Shown: positions 9,520 through 17,019 of the stretch, piece after piece
Position numbering within the stretch: the first letter of the stretch is position 1
Layout: each line of letters begins with the position of its first letter
Assembly: GCA_947631945.1 (NCBI GenBank)
Contig: CANRNI010000001.1
Coordinates: 27,331-91,330 of the forward strand
DNA length: 64,000 nt
From: an uncultured Clostridia bacterium
GTDB taxonomy: Bacteria > Bacillota > Clostridia > Oscillospirales > Acutalibacteraceae
Direction of reading: 5' to 3'
Position numbers and translations under genes: made by a program
Notes under the pieces: model-generated
Databases searched by the model: none
Seen by the model: only the letters and a program-made list of their open reading frames with translations
Told to the model about the DNA's origin: nothing

Positions 9520-9548
9520 TTGACACTTCCGAAAATATCGTGTATCAT
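9520..9548 (+). promoter_or_regulatory. Promoter upstream of the propeller-like orphan gene
   Basis: Consensus -35 TTGACA (9520-9525), 17-bp spacer, -10 TATCAT (9543-9548). It drives a transcript with about 180 bases before the gene at 9735, which could include the short frame at 9572-9649. Confidence 0.7.
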
Positions 9549-9571
9549 ATGACAGTGTAAGTTACTTTTAT

Positions 9572-9649
9572 ATGTATAAGAGTTATTCAAAAGAAAAATG
9601 TGAAGAACGAGTAAAAGAAAGGTTGCTTAGAAATCGTAGTAATATTTAA
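9572..9649 (+). CDS. Possible 25-residue basic peptide or decayed gene fragment
   Basis: A short frame, MYKSYSKEKCEERVKERLLR plus five residues, directly after a consensus promoter. It is rich in Lys, Arg and Glu and predicted helical. There is no good ribosome site, so it may be a remnant or chance. It is listed only because it is the sole open frame in the long leader of the next gene. Confidence 0.2.
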   Translation: MYKSYSKEKCEERVKERLLRNRSNI

Positions 9650-9734
9650 AATTATGGTAAATCATTAATTTTTATATGTTGCGTTAGCGTATGCGCAAAA
9701 TGGAGTTTTTATAAAAATATAAAGGAGCCGAATA

Positions 9735-10616
9735 ATGAATAGCTTTGACTTATTGTTCGAGGAAAAATGTGCGCATGTTAATATTTCTAAGAACAGTAGA
9801 TATATGCTGGTCGCTAAATCAAAAAAGTGCGTATTATATGATTTTCAGAAAAAGGAGAAAATTTGTGATATTAACGTGTCATATGTCGTAACGTCTCTGT
9901 TTACTTCCGATGAAAAATTTATTGTTTTGAAGCGGTGGTCCACCTTTTGCATTTATGATATTGCCGCCCAATGTGTTATCGCAACGCTTAGAACCGGAAA
10001 TTACAACTGCGCTAAAGTTGCTTTACGTGAGAATACGCTCTTTTACGTCTATATACATAAAAATTGGGACGAAACCGTATATAGCTATAATATTATTACA
10101 AAAAAGAAAACGGTATTATGCAAAAAATCAGATGTTACAATCGAGATGCTTGACATTTCGCAAGATAACCTGTTGATATTTTTTAATAAGAATCAAAGCT
10201 CCATAATAAAAATTGATTTTGTCGATTTGCAAACCCAAGAGATAAAAGAAGTTTCGGGTAGTATTCCGACAGCCGGAGTTAAATCCGTTGCATACTCGGA
10301 TTACACAAACAGAGCGTATATAGTTAAAGAAAAATTACCCATAGAAAAAACATTGGATATTTATTCCGTTGATATCGACAGCGGTAAGGAAACAAAATTT
10401 TTAAGTATTCCGAATTTGGAATTTATGAGTGAAATAAAAGCGCAAGGCAAAAAATTATATATTACCAGATGTGCGGCAACAAGAATTATAGATTTGGAAG
10501 ACGGAGATGAAGCGGAAGTAGCATATTTCCCTGCCGCGTATATCGACTTATGCAGTAACCGCAAATATTTTACGGTGTGTACCGGTGAATTTATAGCATT
10601 ATATCAATACATTTAA
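9735..10616 (+). CDS. Orphan beta-propeller-like protein of unknown function
   Basis: A 293-residue soluble protein with an AAAGGAG ribosome site. No family is recognised. Its sequence is a series of short beta-type segments of about 40 residues, such as YMLVAKSKKCVLYD, KFIVLKRWSTFCIYD and KLYITRCAATRIIDLEDGD. These resemble WD40/quinoprotein blades with an aromatic-Asp end to each repeat. There is no signal peptide or membrane segment, so it is probably cytoplasmic. Its codons are more AT-rich than those of the flanking housekeeping genes and it stands alone between repeats, suggesting horizontal acquisition. The stop codon coincides with the TTAA edge of a dispersed repeat copy. Confidence 0.6.
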   Translation: MNSFDLLFEEKCAHVNISKNSRYMLVAKSKKCVLYDFQKKEKICDINVSYVVTSLFTSDEKFIVLKRWSTFCIYDIAAQCVIATLRTGNYNCAKVALRENTLFYVYIHKNWDETVYSYNIITKKKTVLCKKSDVTIEMLDISQDNLLIFFNKNQSSIIKIDFVDLQTQEIKEVSGSIPTAGVKSVAYSDYTNRAYIVKEKLPIEKTLDIYSVDIDSGKETKFLSIPNLEFMSEIKAQGKKLYITRCAATRIIDLEDGDEAEVAYFPAAYIDLCSNRKYFTVCTGEFIALYQYI

Positions 10617-10760
10617 TGAAACGCTGAATAAATCACGTCTGACGGCTGAACGCACGTCCTGCCCCGATATTTTCCGTCATTTTTGCCAATCTGACGAAAA
10701 ATCTCATGGCACATCTGCACGGCAAAGGCGGTAGCCGTTAATTGTGCGGTATTGCTTTAA
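10613..10760 (+). repeat. Dispersed hairpin repeat, hybrid copy (B-type left end, A-type right end)
   Basis: The left end TTAATGAAACGCTGAATAAA matches the B-type terminus and the right end TGCGGTATTGCTTTAA matches the A-type terminus. The middle is shortened: it goes from CCGTCATTTTTGCC directly to AATCTGACGAAAAATC, missing the central loop found in full copies. It abuts the stop codon of the propeller-like gene. See the family description at 52758-52936. Confidence 0.85.
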
Positions 10761-10846
10761 AAGAAGAATTTGTTTATTTTTCAGATTTTGTGTAAACTCC
10801 CCGGAAAGAGATAAAAACAGTTTTGGCAGCGGGAAATGTGAAAAAC

Positions 10847-10875
10847 GCCTCTCTGAATCTTCAGTTCAGAGAGGC
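10847..10875 (-). terminator. Strong hairpin, probable terminator
   Basis: GCCTCTCTGAA and TTCAGAGAGGC form a perfect 11-bp stem with a 7-base loop. On the minus strand it is followed by GTTTTT, so it can end transcripts leaving the tRNA region. Confidence 0.65.
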
Positions 10876-10915
10876 ATCGTTATTCAAATACCATGCTATG
10901 CGCCGCAGGCGCAAA

Positions 10916-10996
10916 CCGCAAAAAGTTGGTAGTGATAGTGAGCCGTCGCGAGGGCGTTTACAACCGAGTAGGCGAGCCGAGCGTGACTTTTTGCGG
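10916..10996. other. Structured region downstream of tRNA-Pro with an 11-bp inverted repeat
   Basis: CCGCAAAAAGT (10916-10926) and ACTTTTTGCGG (10986-10996) are perfect inverted repeats around a GC-rich 59-base interior. It lies in the minus-strand transcript direction after the tRNA. Function is unknown; it could be a structured RNA or a tRNA-associated repeat. Confidence 0.45.
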
Positions 10997-11034
10997 AAAA
11001 AAGGAGCGACGGAATGAATGAATTCTGACTTTTG

Positions 11035-11070
11035 AAAAAAGTCGGAGCGAACCATATGAAGTCCGCTCCG
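11035..11070 (-). terminator. Terminator of tRNA-Pro
   Basis: On the minus strand CGGAGCG and CGCTCCG form a 7-bp stem with a 14-base loop, followed by ACTTTTTT. It begins 4 bases after the tRNA CCA end. Confidence 0.75.
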
Positions 11071-11073
11071 ATG

Positions 11074-11149
11074 TGGTCGGAGTGAAGAGGCTCGAACTCC
11101 CGACATCCTGCTCCCAAAGCAGGCGCGCTACCAACTGCGCTACACCCCG
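11074..11149 (-). tRNA. tRNA-Pro (anticodon UGG)
   Basis: A 76-base cloverleaf read on the minus strand. The acceptor stem is CGGGGTG/CACTCCG with one G-U pair, the D-arm has GCGC...GCGC with the GTTGGTAG loop, and the anticodon stem is CCTGC/GCAGG with loop TTTGGGA. The T-arm carries GTTCGAG, and the 3' CCA is encoded. The anticodon UGG reads all proline codons by wobble. It has its own consensus promoter and terminator. Confidence 0.97.
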
Positions 11150-11161
11150 ATATCAAATATT

Positions 11162-11231
11162 AATGACGGAAAATATCCGGGCAAAATGTGCGTTCAGTCC
11201 GTAGGACGTGATTTATTAAGTGGTTCCTTGA
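11162..11231 (-). repeat. Dispersed hairpin repeat, partial B-type copy in the tRNA-Pro leader
   Basis: On the minus strand it reads AAGGAACCACTTAATAAATC, then CACGTCCTACGGACTGAACG and on to TTTTCCGTCATTA, matching the left arm of the B-type copies. It lies between the tRNA promoter and the mature tRNA. Confidence 0.75.
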
Positions 11232-11248
11232 TATTTTCAACGATAGAT

Positions 11249-11277
11249 ATTATACAAGGAGTATTTAAAAATGTCAA
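11249..11277 (-). promoter_or_regulatory. Promoter of tRNA-Pro
   Basis: Minus strand: perfect -35 TTGACA, 17-bp spacer, perfect -10 TATAAT. Transcription would start near 11242, giving a precursor with about 90 leader bases that include a repeat fragment. Confidence 0.85.
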
Positions 11278-11351
11278 GGTAAAATAATATTTATTTTTTA
11301 TTTTCGGGATTTACCGCAGATTGACGGGCCTGCGTACGAACCGTTTTATTT

Positions 11352-12235
11352 TTATAAATTCTCAATCGGGACCCAAATTTCGCTTCTATATGACGGAGAC
11401 GACATATCGCCGTCGGTATATGCTTCGATATCCATTTCATATGTAGGTTTTAGCTCCGACATCGGAAAAAATTCCGAGCAAATCTGATGCCATGTTTCCT
11501 GAATGGCGTTTGGCATTGCTCCGATACATTCAAAGACCACCCATTTTCTTGCGGGAATCTCACTTACGCCGTATCCATTGGGGATATCGCTCTTGCCGTC
11601 GTACATCGAGGCTATAGAGTATTCAAAAGTTTTTGAGTCTGTCGGGATATTTCCGCGGCATATGCCGAAGATATAGCTTTTATCGGACGTTTTTTCCCAA
11701 AGAGTTTTTATTGTGCCGTCATTGTGCGACCTTTCCCAGAACTCGGGAATTGTGTTTTTGTTTTCCGAATCGACAATACTGTGCAGTTCCGTTTTTTCCA
11801 ATACTTTGAACGCAGGTTTTTCGATAATTTTGTAATTCATGCTTTTACCGCCTTTTAAAGTTATTTTAACGGAAATACGTGAAAAGGATTTTAGCTTTGC
11901 CTTGGTTTTTCTGGCTTCCGACGGCGTAACGCCATGATATTTTGAAAAAGCCCTTGTAAAGCTTTCGGGACTTTCATAACCGTATTTAAGCGCAATGTCA
12001 ATAATTTTTTCGTCTGTCAGAAGTAAATCCTCGCCGGCCAGGGACAATCTTCTGTTTCTTACATATTCGCTTAACGTCATTCCGCAAAGAATACCGAAAA
12101 TTCTTTGAAAATAAAATACTGAGCAGGCGGCTTCATTTGCCGCTTTTTCGTAGTCGATATTTCGTAGTCGATATTATTGTCAAGATTATTTTCGATATAA
12201 TTTACTGCGCGCTGTATTCCTGTTATCCAGTCCAT
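11352..12235 (-). pseudogene. AraC-type regulator with GyrI-like ligand domain, frameshifted by a 14-bp tandem duplication
   Basis: The gene starts at 12235 (AGAGAGGCGATAAC before the ATG; MDWITGIQRAVNYIENNLDN) and reads as an AraC/XylS helix-turn-helix for about 22 codons. Frame is lost at a perfect duplication of TTCGTAGTCGATAT (12147-12160 and 12161-12174). Removing one copy restores a continuous protein running ...NNIDYEKAANEAACSVFYFQ and into the second helix-turn-helix (IIDIALKYGYESPESFTRAF). The C-terminal half, from about MNYKIIEKP, is a GyrI-like effector-binding domain. The intact ancestor would be a ligand-responsive activator of drug or stress genes. It could be a recent inactivation, a reversible switch or a sequencing error. 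Confidence 0.88.
12147..12174. repeat. 14-bp perfect tandem duplication
   Basis: Two adjacent copies of TTCGTAGTCGATAT inside the araC-type gene. Fourteen is not a multiple of three, so the duplication causes the frameshift. Confidence 0.97.
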
Positions 12236-12249
12236 GTTATCGCCTCTCT

Positions 12250-12427
12250 TTAGGCAATACCGCACAATTAGCGGCTACCGCCTTTGCCGCGCATCTGCAC
12301 CGAGATTTTCCGCCATTTTTGCAAAAAGCTCCTGGAAATACGTCAGTATTCCTGCGTCACTTTTGTCAATCTGACGAAAAATCTTTCGGCACATCTGCAC
12401 GACAATAATTATGCGGTATTGCCTTTA
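12250..12427 (+). repeat. Dispersed hairpin repeat, near-full A-type copy
   Basis: It begins TTAGGCAATACCGCACAATTA and ends ATAATTATGCGGTATTGCC-TTTA, giving terminal inverted repeats with the shared core between them (GATTTTCCGCCA ... CTGACGAAAAATC, centre ATACGTCAGTAT). It abuts the ribosome site of the broken araC-type gene, so it replaces or contributes to that gene's leader. Confidence 0.88.
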
Positions 12428-12633
12428 TTTCCATATACAGTTTATCACAATCATAACATGTTTTCTTGATTTTTTATGCTTTCTTTTGCATGATATTTGC
12501 TTTGTTCTTTTTTATTTATAGTTTTATGAACCGAAATATTATCACAATTGCAATTATATGTATCATGCTGTATTTTTTATTTATCCGTTTATTCATTATC
12601 TGCAAATTAATTATAAAGATTTTTCAAAGAATA

Positions 12634-12662
12634 TTGACAAGGCAAGAATTAGGTGATATTAT
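12634..12662 (+). promoter_or_regulatory. Promoter of the gntR-ABC operon
   Basis: -35 TTGACA (12634-12639), 17-bp spacer, -10 TATTAT (12657-12662), 55 bases before the regulator start. The preceding 12428-12633 stretch is very AT-rich and holds no convincing gene. Confidence 0.75.
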
Positions 12663-12675
12663 ATTGGCGTATTAA

Positions 12676-12698
12676 CTGTGCTATTACAATTAGCACAG
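12676..12698 (+). promoter_or_regulatory. Palindromic operator, probable site of the GntR/YtrA regulator
   Basis: CTGTGCTA and TAGCACAG are perfect 8-bp inverted repeats separated by 7 bases. They are centred about 25 bases after the -10 box and just before the ribosome site. The position suits autorepression of the downstream regulator-transporter operon. Confidence 0.65.
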
Positions 12699-12716
12699 AT
12701 TAAACGGAGGTGGATA

Positions 12717-13091
12717 ATGGTAAATATTTTTATTGATTATCACAGCCGTATACCGATTTATGAGCAGATAATAGAGCAGATTATTTTGCTTGTAAGCAGG
12801 GGAGTGCTTAAAAAAGACGACAAACTTCCATCGCTGAGACAGTTATCCTCAGAGCTTGGACTTAATATCAATACGGTAAAGCGCGCGCTTTCCGAGCTTG
12901 AGGACAGAGGAATAACCTATTCCGTTGCCGGCAAGGGTATATTTGTAAGCGGAGACTCCCGCGGCAAAGACGTATACCTCGGACGCGCTATCGAGGAAAT
13001 GAAGCTGAGCGTTGCCAACGCAAAGGCTCACGGCGCGAAAAAGGAAACTATTTTTAAAATTATTAATGAAATTTACAAAGGAGATGAATGA
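12717..13091 (+). CDS. GntR-family regulator, YtrA subfamily
   Basis: A 124-residue repressor-like protein. The N-terminal winged helix is clear: RIPIYEQIIEQIILLVSRGV, KLPSLRQLSSELGLNINTVK, then GKGIFV. A short helical C-terminus replaces the usual ligand domain, which defines the YtrA subfamily. The start ATG at 12717 has CGGAGGTGG 5 bases upstream. It is followed by an ABC ATPase overlapping by 4 bases. The family usually represses its adjacent ABC exporter and responds to cell-wall-active compounds; that role here is inferred. Confidence 0.9.
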   Translation: MVNIFIDYHSRIPIYEQIIEQIILLVSRGVLKKDDKLPSLRQLSSELGLNINTVKRALSELEDRGITYSVAGKGIFVSGDSRGKDVYLGRAIEEMKLSVANAKAHGAKKETIFKIINEIYKGDE

Positions 13092-13996
13092 AAATGATTG
13101 AGTTTAAGAACGTAACAAAAAAATTCGGTGATTTTACCGCCGTGGAAAACATTTCATTCAACGTAGAGCTGTCGTCCATTTACGGGCTGATAGGCTACAA
13201 CGGAGCGGGCAAAACAACGCTTTTAAAAACCGCCGCAGGTATTTACCGTACGGACGGCGGAGACGTTACAATGGATTATCAGTCTACCTTCGATAATGCC
13301 GATATACGAAAAAGTATGTTTTATATTCCCGACGACCTGTATTTCCCTATGAACGCTTCGATAAAAAGCATGGCTAAATTCTATGCCTCGTATTATCCGA
13401 ACTTTAATTACAAAACTCTTGACAATCTTCTGGAGGTTTTCGGTCTTGACCCAAAAAAGAAAATCAGAGGATTTTCAAAGGGTATGCAGCGTCAGGCGGA
13501 GATTATACTCGCTCTCGCGTCGCGTCCCCGTTTTATGCTTTTGGACGAAACCTTTGACGGTCTTGACCCTCAGAAGAAAGATATGACCAAAAAGCTGTTT
13601 GTGGAATATATGGCGGAGGGGTACTGCTCGCTGATTATCTCGTCGCATAACCTTTCCGAGCTTTCCGACCTCTGCGACCACGTCGGTCTTATCAACGGCA
13701 AACATCTCACAATGGACTGCTCGGTTGACAGTATTTCCGATAACTACAGAAAATACCGTCTTATTTTTGACCGCGATATTACAAAAGAGGATTTCAAGGA
13801 TATAAAATGCAAGTCTCTCGATATAGACGGCAAGGTCGTAAGCATTATATTTGATAAAGCCACGCAGGGGCAGAAAGACAGACTCGCCGCATTGAATCCC
13901 ATAGCCATAGACGAATACAGACTGACCATGGAAGAGGTATTTCTTAACGAAATGGAGGATAAAAAGTATGACATCACAAAAATCTTTGAAAAATAA
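13088..13996 (+). CDS. ABC transporter ATP-binding protein (YtrB-like)
   Basis: A 302-residue ATPase. Walker A GYNGAGKTT is at 36-44. The signature is degenerate (FSKGMQRQ instead of LSGGQ), as often seen in YtrB-like ATPases. Walker B is MLLDETFDGLD, followed by the switch histidine in ISSHNLSEL. The start overlaps the gntR stop (ATGA), with AAAGGAG upstream. It probably powers the large permease encoded next; substrate unknown. Confidence 0.9.
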   Translation: MKMIEFKNVTKKFGDFTAVENISFNVELSSIYGLIGYNGAGKTTLLKTAAGIYRTDGGDVTMDYQSTFDNADIRKSMFYIPDDLYFPMNASIKSMAKFYASYYPNFNYKTLDNLLEVFGLDPKKKIRGFSKGMQRQAEIILALASRPRFMLLDETFDGLDPQKKDMTKKLFVEYMAEGYCSLIISSHNLSELSDLCDHVGLINGKHLTMDCSVDSISDNYRKYRLIFDRDITKEDFKDIKCKSLDIDGKVVSIIFDKATQGQKDRLAALNPIAIDEYRLTMEEVFLNEMEDKKYDITKIFEK

Positions 13997-16427
13997 TACG
14001 AACAAAAAGGATTTTTTAAGAAGCTTGGGCGGCGCGGCTCTTTTTCCTGTGATTGCGTTTATTGTTTTATCGGTAACGCTTACGTTTCCAATGCTGTCGG
14101 AGTTGGCAAGTTCCAAAGTTATTGTCGGCGGAGTATCGTACTTTATCTCCGAAAATTCGATTTTTTATTATAACTCAAATCTTCTATATATAGGAATGAC
14201 GATTTGCGGAATGTTGACCGCCGTTAAACAGTATTATTTTATGATGAGCAAAAAACAGGTCAACGTTTATTTCAGTCTCGGTATTTCCCGTAAAAGGCTT
14301 TTTATAAACAGAGCCGTTTCGTCGCTTATTCTTCTTTTTGCGTCGGTGTTTATTCCCGGTTTTTTAATATACGCCGCAAATATAGTGAAATTCGGTTCGT
14401 CGGCGCACCTTACGGGCGTATTCCTTTACCTTGTGGCGGTACTGTTTATAAGCGCGTTCGCGGGATTTTCCATAGGCGCGTTTGCCGCCTCGGTTACGGG
14501 AAATCTTTTTGAAATGGGACTTACCTGCGCGACGGTATCGCTTGCCGGAATTGTCGTTTCAAATATGTGTAATACCATGAAGTATGGGCTTTTAAAAGGA
14601 TATATGCCGGATTGGCGCATAAGATGGCCGAATCTGTTTTCTCCTTTTACTTACGTTATGGATTTGAACGCGGAGTATCCGTCGTATATATTTTACGGAA
14701 GCAACAACAGTACGTATAACAATCCTCTCGGTTCGCTGCTGGAGTGTCTTTCAAGAGATAACGTTTCCCGCGATAAATGGAAGATACCCGAAGACCTTAA
14801 AATAGACGGCGGTTTTATCATTCCTTTGCTCGTTATGCTTGTAATTTCGGCGGTTGTTTTCGCCCTTGCGGTACTGCTGTTTAAAAAGAGAAACGCGGAG
14901 CACGCAAATTCGCTCGGACATTTTAAAATTTCATCATTTATTAATTCGGCTTTTGCGTTTATCGCGGTTATGTTCGTTATATGCGAAATAACAATGTATG
15001 ATGACGCGACTGCAAGCGGATTGGTTCTCAGAACCGTTTTGATAATAGCGGCGTCCTTTGCGGCGTATTTTATCGTTCAGCTTATTCTTACAAGAAAAAT
15101 AAAAGTTACGGCTCGTTCTCTTATTTACGGCGCGGCTCTTCCCGTCGCGGCAGCGTTGTATTTTTTAATTCTCGGTACGGGAGTATTCGGTATTTATAAC
15201 AAAACTCCGGATAAGGCTTCGGTTAAGAGCATCGCGTTGAGCTGTTCCGCGCATCCGCTTTTCGGCTCCTACGTTGATTTGTATAATGACCAAGATAACC
15301 TTTACAGTGAAAAATCATCGGATATAGATATGGCTGTTTCGGTTTTTGATAACGTAAAAAATGAAAAATACATCGGAAATAATTCTATAGATACGGTTGA
15401 ATTTGCGTTTAAATACGATAACGGCAAAATAAAATACAGGTCGTTTTCCGTTTACGATTCTAAAGTATATGAAAGCTATCTTCGCGCGTATTATAATTCC
15501 GATTATTTTGACGCCGTTTTAAAGGACACGATTTTTAAGAAAGACGGTAGCGATTCCGACGTAAATTACAGTAGCGAATATGGCATATACTATACTGAGG
15601 AAGGTGAACATGTTAATTTCAGGAATATGGATTGGACGTATCTCGGCGAAGACCCGATTGTTAAAAATTCCGAATCGGATAAATACGGTGTGGAAATGTC
15701 GGAAGAATTAATGAACGCGATATATAACGATTTGTCGAAGATGAGCTACGAACAACTGTTTAAGAACAATTCGCGTCCTTTGGGGCAGTTGACAACAGGT
15801 CTGACGGAAGCCGTAAACGTCAGTACGTTTGTCAAAAAGGATTCTGTTGACGATTTTGAATATGGCATAATCGAAAATGAAGAAAACGGTGAAAAAGATT
15901 TTACGTTGTTCGGCGGCGCGGGAATATATCTCTACCCCGAAATGAAAGAAACTTTGGCCTGCCTTGAAAAAGAGGGATATAAAGCCTCGGAACACAGCTA
16001 TAACGTAAAGGAAATACTGTATACGGACGGCGGCGTATCGTTTGATGACGTGAAAAATCCATATTTAAACGCGCACAAGGGAGATTATACCGGCTGGGGC
16101 GACGCGGATATGTATATCAGCGACTATCCGTATTCGGAACCTGTGTATTCTAATTATAATGTTTTCTCGGACTTTTTTGTTAGCACCATTACGTTTTATG
16201 TTCCTAAGGATACGGACGCCGGCACGGTTTTGAATGATATGTATAAGGCAGCGGAGCATCCTCTCAAGAGCCTGACGGATAAGGGTAAAATGGATTCGGT
16301 ACTTAAATCCTGCGTTCCGTTTTATATGATGTTGAATGACGAGGGCAGATATATTTACGTCATTTACGACGACGGAACTATCGTACCGTATTATATTCCT
16401 CAGGCTAATATAGGAGTATTGAAATAA
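13968..16427 (+). CDS. ABC transporter permease with large extracellular domain
   Basis: An 819-residue membrane protein. The first 400 residues hold about eight hydrophobic helices (for example ALFPVIAFIVLSVTLTFPML and FISAFAGFSIGAFAASV). From about residue 415 there follows a roughly 400-residue soluble region rich in Tyr, Asp and Ser with no membrane segments, predicted to be outside the cell. It begins 29 bases inside the ATPase gene with GAGG in front. No substrate can be assigned. With the GntR/YtrA regulator and ATPase it forms a three-gene exporter or sensor operon. The large ectodomain hints at recognition of a peptide or cell-wall compound, which is inference only. Confidence 0.82.
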   Translation: MTSQKSLKNNTNKKDFLRSLGGAALFPVIAFIVLSVTLTFPMLSELASSKVIVGGVSYFISENSIFYYNSNLLYIGMTICGMLTAVKQYYFMMSKKQVNVYFSLGISRKRLFINRAVSSLILLFASVFIPGFLIYAANIVKFGSSAHLTGVFLYLVAVLFISAFAGFSIGAFAASVTGNLFEMGLTCATVSLAGIVVSNMCNTMKYGLLKGYMPDWRIRWPNLFSPFTYVMDLNAEYPSYIFYGSNNSTYNNPLGSLLECLSRDNVSRDKWKIPEDLKIDGGFIIPLLVMLVISAVVFALAVLLFKKRNAEHANSLGHFKISSFINSAFAFIAVMFVICEITMYDDATASGLVLRTVLIIAASFAAYFIVQLILTRKIKVTARSLIYGAALPVAAALYFLILGTGVFGIYNKTPDKASVKSIALSCSAHPLFGSYVDLYNDQDNLYSEKSSDIDMAVSVFDNVKNEKYIGNNSIDTVEFAFKYDNGKIKYRSFSVYDSKVYESYLRAYYNSDYFDAVLKDTIFKKDGSDSDVNYSSEYGIYYTEEGEHVNFRNMDWTYLGEDPIVKNSESDKYGVEMSEELMNAIYNDLSKMSYEQLFKNNSRPLGQLTTGLTEAVNVSTFVKKDSVDDFEYGIIENEENGEKDFTLFGGAGIYLYPEMKETLACLEKEGYKASEHSYNVKEILYTDGGVSFDDVKNPYLNAHKGDYTGWGDADMYISDYPYSEPVYSNYNVFSDFFVSTITFYVPKDTDAGTVLNDMYKAAEHPLKSLTDKGKMDSVLKSCVPFYMMLNDEGRYIYVIYDDGTIVPYYIPQANIGVLK

Positions 16428-16438
16428 CAGATAAAAAC

Positions 16439-16466
16439 GAACGGTCCTGTTTCGGCAGGGCCGTTC
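16439..16466 (+). terminator. Terminator hairpin after the ABC permease
   Basis: GAACGGTCCTG and CAGGGCCGTTC form an 11-bp stem (one G-U) with a 6-base loop, followed by a T-rich but interrupted tract. On the opposite strand TCGTTTTTATC follows, so it may act both ways. Confidence 0.65.
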
Positions 16467-16605
16467 AAATTGTTTGTTCAGGTAAATTGAACGTGCGGAT
16501 TGCTCCGACGGTTTTTTATATTAACGGTAAAATAAACAATAATATCAGTTGAATATGTTTACATGATTGTGTAAAATGCCGAAAATGCAAAATTTTCAAA
16601 AAATT

Positions 16606-16634
16606 TTGCAAAAAAGGCGTTACTTTTTTATCAT
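16606..16634 (+). promoter_or_regulatory. Promoter upstream of the G-tract small ORF
   Basis: -35 TTGCAA (16606-16611), 17-bp spacer, -10 TATCAT (16629-16634). It overlaps the right arm of an AT-rich inverted repeat, GCAAAATTT...AAATTTTGC. Confidence 0.55.
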
Positions 16635-16698
16635 AAAAGCAACTTAATATATGTAAGGGGAAATAAACCCCACAGCTTATTCGGAAGGAGTGATAACG

Positions 16699-16761
16699 AT
16701 GATCGGAACGACCCGCGTATGCGTGCGGGGGGGGGTAATCTATATCTTATTTCTAATGTAA
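16699..16761 (+). CDS. Small ORF with a nine-G homopolymer (candidate phase-variable peptide)
   Basis: After a promoter and a good GGAAGGAG ribosome site (9 bases of spacing), an ATG opens the frame MIGTTRVCVRGGVIYILFLM, 20 residues in the present sequence. It runs through nine consecutive G at 16726-16734. With ten (or seven) G the same start would read on to 16901, giving about 67 residues that include FDLHDFTSNIFKIDDF and the basic end KRFRSKTVIRSSRFL. With eight G it stops at once. Whether any form is functional is unknown. It sits in an otherwise gene-free 590-base interval. A 9-bp inverted repeat TTTATCGCA...TGCGATAAA lies inside the longer frame. Confidence 0.4.
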   Translation: MIGTTRVCVRGGVIYILFLM

Positions 16762-17019
16762 GTTCATTTGATTTACACGATTTTACATCAAACATCTTCA
16801 AAATAGATGATTTTATCGCAGATACAAAATTTGCGATAAATAACCCCGTTTCCAAACGATTTCGCAGCAAGACCGTTATAAGATCAAGCCGGTTTCTTTA
16901 AATAATCAACGCGGACAAGCGTCATGCGTTGGGACTTCGGCATAACGGTATCGTTCCGCATTTTAATTAATGTAAAATAATAATTGAAGTCCCTAAAATT
17001 ACGAAAGGAACTTCAAATA

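Noticed and set aside
9317..9526. 69-codon minus-strand frame between divergent promoters
   Set aside because: No ribosome site, no family, overlaps the -35 region of the neighbouring promoter.
10896..11156. 86-codon minus-strand frame covering tRNA-Pro
   Set aside because: It is a translation of the tRNA and its downstream structured region; such frames are known artefacts.
12466..12675. 69-codon hydrophobic frame before the gntR promoter
   Set aside because: Very AT-rich sequence giving Phe/Ile runs; no ribosome site, and it overlaps the -35/-10 boxes of the next operon.
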